A stretch of 64,000 bases of DNA from Cytophagales bacterium (lineage in GTDB: Bacteria; Bacteroidota; Bacteroidia; Cytophagales; Bernardetiaceae), in assembly GCA_013299045.1 (NCBI GenBank), contig JAAFJX010000016.1, positions 1-64,000 of the forward strand, given 5' to 3'. Made by a program: the position numbers and the translations under genes. Each line of letters begins with the position of its first letter. Positions within the stretch are counted from its first letter, which is position 1. Below the pieces are notes generated by a model. That model was not told the DNA's origin. It made no database searches and saw only the letters and a program-made list of their open reading frames with translations. Positions 58,476 through 64,000 of the stretch are shown piece by piece.

Positions 58476-61385
58476 ATGAAAACTAATTCTATTTACTTAT
58501 TGGCTAGCAGCACAAAAAGCCTTTTTAAAGCAGCTTTTTTGCTTCTTTTTCTATTTTTTATTAGTAGCGATTCATGGGCACAAAAAGGTTTCGTGCGTGG
58601 CCAACTAACCGATGCAGACAATGGGGAAACGCTCATTGGCGGGACAGTCAAAGTGGCAGGGACGGGAACAGGCACTATCACGGACTTAGATGGTAAATAT
58701 TCTTTAGAACTTGCAGAAGGCGTTTATAATCTCGAAATTTCTTATGTTGGCTATGTTACACAGTCTTTCCCAAGTATTAGTGTAAAAAAGGGCGATGTTG
58801 TAGAACTTAATGTTAGCATGGCTGTTTTAGTGAACCCAGACAACGAAGTGGTTGTGGAAGGCAAGCGTGAGCGCAACACCGAAAATGCACTCATCATTGA
58901 GCAGAAAAAGGCGGCTATTATACAAGATGGTATTTCATCACAGCAGTTTTCAAATATAGGTTCAAGCGATGCAGCAGATGCCGCACGGCGCGTTACGAGC
59001 GTTACCCTCGAAGGTGGTAAGTATGTGTATGTGCGTGGCTTGGGCGACCGCTACAGCAAAACGACACTGAATAGTGCCGAAATTCCTGGCCTTGACCCTA
59101 ACCGTAATACGGTGCAAATGGACTTGTTTCCTAGCAACATGATTGACAACTTGGTGGTTTATAAAACGTATTCGCCAGACCTTCCTGCAAGTTTTACGGG
59201 CGGCGCTGTCAATATCACCACCAAAGATTTTCCTACACGCCTCACTTTTCAGCTAAACACCTCATTTGCCTATAACGATATGGCATCAATGAATGAGAAT
59301 TTTCTAACCTATAAAGGAGGTAAAACGGATTGGTGGGGTACTGATGACGGCACGCGCGATATTCCAAACCGTGTTTTACAGGGCTTTCCCACATTCTCAC
59401 AAACAAAGGGCAATCCTGAGCTAGCACGCCAGCTTGATGAGGCTACGCGCGCCTTCAGTTCGGATATGGCCACTACCCGCAAGCGTGCTTTTTTAGACCA
59501 CAGCCATTCAGTTTCATTGGGTAATCAATTTCAGCTTTTTGGCAAAACATTTGGTTATGTAGCAGCGCTTTCCTACCAACGCTCTTTCAATTATTATGAC
59601 AATGGATTCACTGGCCGCTATACGCTCTCTGGTAATGTTAATCAGGCAACAGGGCTCACCCCTCGGTACGAGTTAGGCAACTCCGAGCTCTACACTGGTA
59701 TTAATGAGCGTGGAACTGAAAGCATTTTGCGCGGTGCAATTTTTAATATTTCGGCCAAACTGTCAGCCAGAAGTAAGATTGCATTGAACATCATAAACAA
59801 TCATAGTGGCGACAAAGTAGCCGGTAATTTAGAAGGTGTTTTTGATGATGCTGGCTCAGCCATTGACCCCAATAGCCGCTACCGCACCAGCTTTTTGCAG
59901 TTTACAGAACGTGGCCTTACCTCGGCGCAGCTTAAAGGCAAACACGTTTTGGGTGGCCGTCAAATTGAGTTAGACTGGATTGCCTCCGGAACTATTTCTA
60001 AGCAGAACGAACCAGACTTGCGCTTTTTTAGCAGCGATTATAGCATTATAGGTACTGAAAAGGTACACCGCGTTCAGTCTGCATTGTATCCAGTGCCGTC
60101 CCGCTATTTCCGTGATATGACGGAATCTAACGTTGATGTAAAGGCCAATCTCACGATTCCTTACAAAATGAAAGGATTGGAGTCAAAATTGAAAGTAGGC
60201 ACGTCGTATGTCAATAAAAATCGTGATTTCAATGAAAAACGCTTTGATTACGTTAATTCACGCAACAACACGCAGTTCAGTGGCAATCCGAATGATTATG
60301 TAGCACCTAGTAATTTAGGTATAACTAGTGGCGATAGTATTAATGGCGTTTATCTGCGCGACAACACACAGCGCACCAACAGTTATGTAGGTACGGAAGG
60401 TGTTTTGGGCATTTATGCGATGAGCGATATGCAGTTGCTTCGTAAGCTGCGCGTTTTGGCCGGTGTACGCATGGAGCAGACCAATATTACTGTAACAAGC
60501 GACAACCCTTCACGCCAAAAGGGTATTCTGAACAATATGGACTTCCTGCCTGCATTGAACGCCACTTATCAGCAAAGCGATAAAATAAACTTCCGAGCGG
60601 CTTATGGGCGTACATTGGCGCGCCCAGTATTCAGAGAACTCGCCCCCTTCCCTACTTTTGACTTCATCGGCGACTTTATCTTGGTAGGGAACCCAAGCCT
60701 AAAGCGTACTTTGGTCGATAATTTTGATTTGCGCTGGGAAATGTACCCGCGTCCTTCTGAACTGATAACAGTGAGCGCTTTCTACAAGAATTTCAATAAC
60801 CCAGTGGAGCGTGTTATTAACCCACAAGCTACCAATTTGGAGATGATATTCCGGAATGTAGAGAAGGCAACCGTTTATGGCTTTGAAGTAGAAGTGCGCA
60901 AAAATCTGGATTTTGTTAAACCTCTCGAATACTTTACCGTGAGTGCCAATGCGTCTGTTATTCGTTCTATCATTAACATTGACCCTAACGAATTGGCTGC
61001 CATTCGCGCTATTGACCCAAACAGACCTTCTACACGCGTTATGTATGGCCAGTCGCCTTACATGATAAATGCCTCTATCAATTATGACAACACGGCGGCG
61101 GCTAAAAAATATGTTAGAGGTGTGAATCTTAGCTACAATGTTTTTGGCGAACGTTTGGCTGTAGTGAGCGCAAGCGGTACGCCTAATGTATTTGAAAAGC
61201 CACGCCCTAGCCTAGACTTGAGCGTTTCACAGCGCAAAGGCCGCCTCAAAGCAACATTGCGTGCGCGCAATTTGTTGAACCCCGAATACAAGATGACGCA
61301 GGAGCTGAAAGGAAAAGAGTATGTATTCAATACCTACCGCGTTGGCCGCTCTTTCTCGTTTGGGGTTTCTTACACCATAGAGTAG
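58476..61385 (+). CDS. TonB-dependent receptor 3
   Basis: The 969-residue outer-membrane receptor has a signal peptide (ending SWAQ), a carboxypeptidase-regulatory-like domain (about residues 38-120; GKYSLELAEGVYNLEISYVGY), a plug domain with the LEGGKYVYVRGLGDRYSKT motif and a 22-strand barrel. The plug motif YVRGLGDRYS marks the group paired with beta-helix lipoproteins, different from receptors 1 and 2. The C-terminus is GVSYTIE, ending with Glu rather than an aromatic residue. The ATG at 58476 gives a standard signal; the frame is open from 58434. The ligand is unknown. Confidence 0.92.
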   Translation: MKTNSIYLLASSTKSLFKAAFLLLFLFFISSDSWAQKGFVRGQLTDADNGETLIGGTVKVAGTGTGTITDLDGKYSLELAEGVYNLEISYVGYVTQSFPSISVKKGDVVELNVSMAVLVNPDNEVVVEGKRERNTENALIIEQKKAAIIQDGISSQQFSNIGSSDAADAARRVTSVTLEGGKYVYVRGLGDRYSKTTLNSAEIPGLDPNRNTVQMDLFPSNMIDNLVVYKTYSPDLPASFTGGAVNITTKDFPTRLTFQLNTSFAYNDMASMNENFLTYKGGKTDWWGTDDGTRDIPNRVLQGFPTFSQTKGNPELARQLDEATRAFSSDMATTRKRAFLDHSHSVSLGNQFQLFGKTFGYVAALSYQRSFNYYDNGFTGRYTLSGNVNQATGLTPRYELGNSELYTGINERGTESILRGAIFNISAKLSARSKIALNIINNHSGDKVAGNLEGVFDDAGSAIDPNSRYRTSFLQFTERGLTSAQLKGKHVLGGRQIELDWIASGTISKQNEPDLRFFSSDYSIIGTEKVHRVQSALYPVPSRYFRDMTESNVDVKANLTIPYKMKGLESKLKVGTSYVNKNRDFNEKRFDYVNSRNNTQFSGNPNDYVAPSNLGITSGDSINGVYLRDNTQRTNSYVGTEGVLGIYAMSDMQLLRKLRVLAGVRMEQTNITVTSDNPSRQKGILNNMDFLPALNATYQQSDKINFRAAYGRTLARPVFRELAPFPTFDFIGDFILVGNPSLKRTLVDNFDLRWEMYPRPSELITVSAFYKNFNNPVERVINPQATNLEMIFRNVEKATVYGFEVEVRKNLDFVKPLEYFTVSANASVIRSIINIDPNELAAIRAIDPNRPSTRVMYGQSPYMINASINYDNTAAAKKYVRGVNLSYNVFGERLAVVSASGTPNVFEKPRPSLDLSVSQRKGRLKATLRARNLLNPEYKMTQELKGKEYVFNTYRVGRSFSFGVSYTIE

Positions 61386-61450
61386 TGTAGAATAAAAAGA
61401 CAGTACTTCATTTTCAGAAAATTAATTTTATTCATAACCGAATAGAAGTG

Positions 61451-61483
61451 AAAAAAGACCTTACGTTTCGTAGGGTCTTTTTT
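61451..61483 (+). terminator. intrinsic terminator after receptor 3
   Basis: AAAAAAGACCTTACG pairs with CGTAGGGTCTTTTTT around TTT, with one G-T position. It is 65 bases after the receptor stop. Confidence 0.8.
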
Positions 61484-61514
61484 GTGTTGAGTCGTGAATC
61501 TATCTTACCCTAAC

Positions 61515-61990
61515 TAGTCGTCCCTTAAAAAGCCTGCATAAGAACAAGCACATAAATTGATTTATCTGCTTTAACACCCTCATGATTTTAGGTGGCTTTT
61601 TCTCTCTACTTTTTGCCTTGATACAGCACTGAGACGCGAGCTGAAAGTTCCGACCGTAGGGCATAGCAAAAAAACCAAGCCTCGCAAAAGGCCAATTTAG
61701 ATGAAAAAAGGTCTTTTTTCATCTAAACCAGCGAATGGCTTTTTCTTTGATTCACTCTCTTGCAAAACAGAGTTGCACAGAAAATCTCACCCTCTGACAT
61801 TTGAGCCATTCGCTTTCGTCTGATGCGAGGCATGGCAGGCCGTAAGAAACTCTTGAGGTTTTGCCAGTTATTTGATAAAATAGGTTAAAATCTAAGATAT
61901 TTTAAAGATGAAATACTTGTTTAATTTACTGATAATAAATATCTTAGATGTATTCTAAGAGAAGACTAAATATATCGTAAGGGACGGCTA
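61515..61990 (-). mobile_element. TA-flanked MITE-like element, full-length copy M3
   Basis: A 476-bp element with ends TAGTCGTCCCTTAAAAA and AAGGGACGGCTA, flanked by TA at both sides. Its interior is the reverse complement of M1 over the whole length, including the hairpin with arms TTAGATGAAAAAA/TTTTTTCATCTAA (61697-61727). It ends one base before the stop codon TAG (61992-61994) of the OmpA/PD40 gene. No ORF longer than a few dozen codons is present. Confidence 0.75.
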
Positions 61991-61991
61991 C

Positions 61992-63596
61992 CTAATCTTT
62001 TATCCTTAGAGGCGTGTAAGTGGCAACAATAGTAACCCGTCTGTTTTTTTGCCTGCCTATTTTATCCTTGTTACTTTGTGCTGGTTGCTTCTCGCTTCGT
62101 GCATGGCTCACGACTAACTTTCTAAACTCTGTTCCGATAAAAAATGCTTGCACCGTACTAGCCCGGCATTCGGAGAGCTGCTGATTGTAGGTATCTGAAC
62201 CAAGCGCATCTGTATGAGCGTTTATGCTCAGTTGAGTAGGTGGCTGGCTGCAAAGTTCTTGCAACCATTCTTGCAGCCGTTTTGCTTCCAAAGCGTTCAA
62301 GCGGCAAGAATCAAAGTCAAAATAAAGGGTTATCTCTTTGCTTTGCGGTGTTTTATTAGGTGGCCACTCACTTTCAGGACAAGGTAAATTCAGTTTAAGA
62401 CTAAGCATTGTAGATTCAGATTCTTTGAGTAAGTTAATGGTCTGTGAAACACGGCGCGTCCCTTGCTCTGCAACCAACACGTACTCTCTACCTAAGTAAG
62501 GTAAAACCGCTATGAATTGCCCATCTTCAGCGCTGGATTGTACCTTTGTGATAAGATTTTTATTTAATTTATCATAAAAAAAGAGTGTGGCTTCTATACC
62601 TTTTTGACGGCAATCGTCAATAAGAAACCCATTTATGAGCGCTGTTGGCTTAGATTTCAGTTCAGGATTGGCATATAAAAGATGTGCGTAATGGATATCA
62701 CCCTCTCTTACAAAATAGGCTTCTTCGCCGCTGGGGGTTATCACAAAGTTATAGTCATCTTTATCGGTATTGAAAGGTGCGCCTATGTTAATGATTTCGC
62801 CAAAAGTGCCGTCCGGATTCAAGACCGTTTTGAAAATATCCATACCACCGAAACCACCGTAACCATCTGAAGAGAAATAGAGCGTGCGCGAGTCGCCAGC
62901 TAAAAAAACAGTTCTCTCGTCTTGCTTGGTGCTTATGGGGTGCTTTTGAGGGTATAACCAGCGCCCATTGCTATCCTTTTGGCTCATAAAAATATCCATG
63001 TTATCGTTATAATTGGCAGTGGCAGCTACTAGAAAGTATTGGCCATCAGCAGAAACGCACATACCGTCTGTGGCATAGCCATCATTTTTGGCATATTCGT
63101 TTCGGAAAAACTGAGCGATGCCTTCGCCTATACCGTTCACCTGCTGCCACTCATAACCTCTTAACTGGGCGCTGTAGTAAGGGCCACCGTTGCGCTCCCA
63201 GCCTTCGCGCCAGCTTTGAAAATAAACAAAACGACCATCAGGGCTTAAAACAGGCTCGTCTTCACCGCTTGCTGTATTGATTTTGTCGCTGAGCGGCTGT
63301 GGTTTTTGCCAAATGCCCTTAATTTTCTGAGCCTCCCAGATATCGCCGTCAAAGCGTTTTCTACCTTTGAATGTGCCATAATCTTGCGACCAGCTCATAC
63401 CGCCTCTATCAGACATAAAAAAGATGTGCTGACCGTCTGGCGTTACGCTCAAATTCGTCTCGCGAAAGTTTGAATTAAGTGAACTTAGGCGCTCAACACG
63501 CGCACTATCAGGGTGTTTGAGTATGCGCGGGAAGTCCTGTGCGCTGAGGAGGAGCGGACTTAAAAAGCAAAAGAACAAGAGTTGGGCGTTTTTCAT
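61992..63596 (-). CDS. OmpA-family protein with PD40 beta-propeller
   Basis: The 534-residue protein has a signal peptide (ending LLSAQ), then PD40/TolB-like propeller repeats (TNLSVTPDGQHIFFMSDRGG, PVLSPDGRFVYFQS, YFSSDGYGGFGGMDIF), a carboxypeptidase-like segment, and a C-terminal OmpA domain with ITLYFDFDSCRLN and LSINAHTDALGSDTYNQQLSECRA, which binds peptidoglycan. Such proteins are typical of Bacteroidota envelopes and some are linked to type IX secretion or gliding, but no such gene is near. The start ATG 63596 is used in place of TTG 63599. A MITE abuts the stop codon without changing the frame. Confidence 0.9.
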   Translation of the reverse strand: MKNAQLLFFCFLSPLLLSAQDFPRILKHPDSARVERLSSLNSNFRETNLSVTPDGQHIFFMSDRGGMSWSQDYGTFKGRKRFDGDIWEAQKIKGIWQKPQPLSDKINTASGEDEPVLSPDGRFVYFQSWREGWERNGGPYYSAQLRGYEWQQVNGIGEGIAQFFRNEYAKNDGYATDGMCVSADGQYFLVAATANYNDNMDIFMSQKDSNGRWLYPQKHPISTKQDERTVFLAGDSRTLYFSSDGYGGFGGMDIFKTVLNPDGTFGEIINIGAPFNTDKDDYNFVITPSGEEAYFVREGDIHYAHLLYANPELKSKPTALINGFLIDDCRQKGIEATLFFYDKLNKNLITKVQSSAEDGQFIAVLPYLGREYVLVAEQGTRRVSQTINLLKESESTMLSLKLNLPCPESEWPPNKTPQSKEITLYFDFDSCRLNALEAKRLQEWLQELCSQPPTQLSINAHTDALGSDTYNQQLSECRASTVQAFFIGTEFRKLVVSHARSEKQPAQSNKDKIGRQKNRRVTIVATYTPLRIKD

Positions 63597-63753
63597 CAAG
63601 CAAAAGTTTCGGATTCTTTCTACAGACTAATTACGCAAAGTGAGCAAAAAGTGTCTTGTTTGCAAAAAAAACTTGCGGAAGCATAAGCCCAATGTGCCAT
63701 CAAGAACATTTGCTTATGCGCATAAAAAATTTTATATCTTAAAAATATCTCTT

Positions 63754-63761
63754 TACATTTG
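63754..63761 (+). promoter_or_regulatory. promoter -7 element upstream of sucB
   Basis: TACATTTG matches TAnnTTTG and lies 56 bases before the sucB start; the upstream box at the right spacing reads TTTA, not TTTG. The region 63597-63753 between the divergent genes shows nothing else. Confidence 0.45.
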
Positions 63762-63817
63762 CATATCAGACTTTTGCTGATATACCAAGCTACATTGTTT
63801 CTTCAAATAAAAAGTTT

Positions 63818-64000
63818 ATGGATATCATAGTGCCTGTTCTAGGCGAATCTATCACCGAAGTTACCATTGCCAACTGGCTCAAAAAAGATGGCGAAAGTGT
63901 TAAATTGAACGAAGTGCTTTGCGAAATAGAGTCAGATAAAGCGACCATGGAATTAACTGCCGAGTCCGACGGCGTACTCCGTATTATTGCGCAAGCGGGA
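63818..64000 (+). CDS. sucB: 2-oxoglutarate dehydrogenase E2 (dihydrolipoyl succinyltransferase), partial
   Basis: The first 61 residues of a 2-oxo acid dehydrogenase E2 are visible before the window ends. They form a lipoyl domain with the lipoylated Lys41 in [11 protein letters not shown], and the start [17 protein letters not shown] is typical of SucB (OdhB) rather than of pyruvate dehydrogenase E2. The partner E1 gene sucA usually lies next to it and would be outside the window, either downstream or not linked. The distinction from a branched-chain E2 cannot be made with full certainty from the fragment. Confidence 0.88.
   Translation, partial: MDIIVPVLGESITEVTIANWLKKDGESVKLNEVLCEIESDKATMELTAESDGVLRIIAQAG

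Noticed and set aside
1-64000. tRNA, rRNA genes and CRISPR arrays
   Set aside because: No cloverleaf-like stretch, conserved rRNA segment or regularly spaced short repeat was seen on reading both strands; a dedicated scan such as tRNAscan or a covariance model would be decisive.

Overview
The window looks like chromosomal DNA of a Bacteroidota member, most likely a Cytophagales/Flexibacter-type organism. The grounds are GLPGLI-family proteins, several TonB-dependent receptors with carboxypeptidase-regulatory-like N-termini, a DUF5074/BtuG-like lipoprotein, DUF6702, WG-repeat and PD40-OmpA proteins, a b558-type succinate dehydrogenase anchor, and promoters of the Bacteroidota type (TTTG, about 19 nt, TAnnTTTG). 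The species cannot be named from the sequence alone. I saw no rRNA, tRNA or CRISPR array.

Region 1 (1-8266) is an A+T-rich accessory island. Small gene groups (a methyltransferase; a membrane protein with a PaiB-like protein and an AAC(3)-I-like acetyltransferase; an HxlR regulator facing a DJ-1/beta-barrel/bestrophin/oxidoreductase operon) are separated by long imperfect inverted repeats that resemble integron attC sites in layout, though not in core-site sequence. Three deleted or window-cut relatives of one IS1182-like insertion sequence sit next to these repeats, always on the same side.

Region 2 (8267-20764) holds an AIM24-like protein and then a duplicated secretion/uptake locus: three GLPGLI proteins, three related small secreted proteins, one more small secreted peptide, and two 880-residue TonB-type receptors that are near-identical in blocks and divergent between them. 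The second GLPGLI unit is preceded by a perfect 17-bp palindrome overlapping a promoter motif. Each receptor is followed by a copy of a TA-flanked MITE-like element.

Region 3 (20895-44510) is mostly housekeeping: YicC, TsaB, a GNAT, a WG-repeat protein, an HtrA protease, DapA, an ECF sigma factor with a membrane partner and outer-membrane protein, two unrecognised conserved-looking proteins, EttA, a BtuG-like lipoprotein, class III PhaC, an AlkB-like protein, a 45-residue lipoprotein, an MFS transporter, an AdoMetDC-like protein, MutL and an NYN/cold-shock protein.

Region 4 (44796-64000) contains a probable three-gene operon encoding a pentameric-ligand-gated-channel-like membrane protein, a DUF6702 protein and ModB; OsmC and MetZ; a beta-propeller protein with a G9 tract; SdhC-SdhA without SdhB; a Tsx-like barrel; an oxidoreductase; a methyltransferase; a beta-helix lipoprotein followed by a third TonB receptor; an OmpA/PD40 protein with a MITE abutting its stop codon; and the start of sucB.

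The best candidates for undescribed biology are the attC-like cassette repeats targeted by IS fragments, the GLPGLI/small-protein/mosaic-receptor locus, the TA-flanked MITE family, and the channel-like protein with an additional three-helix N-terminal module.
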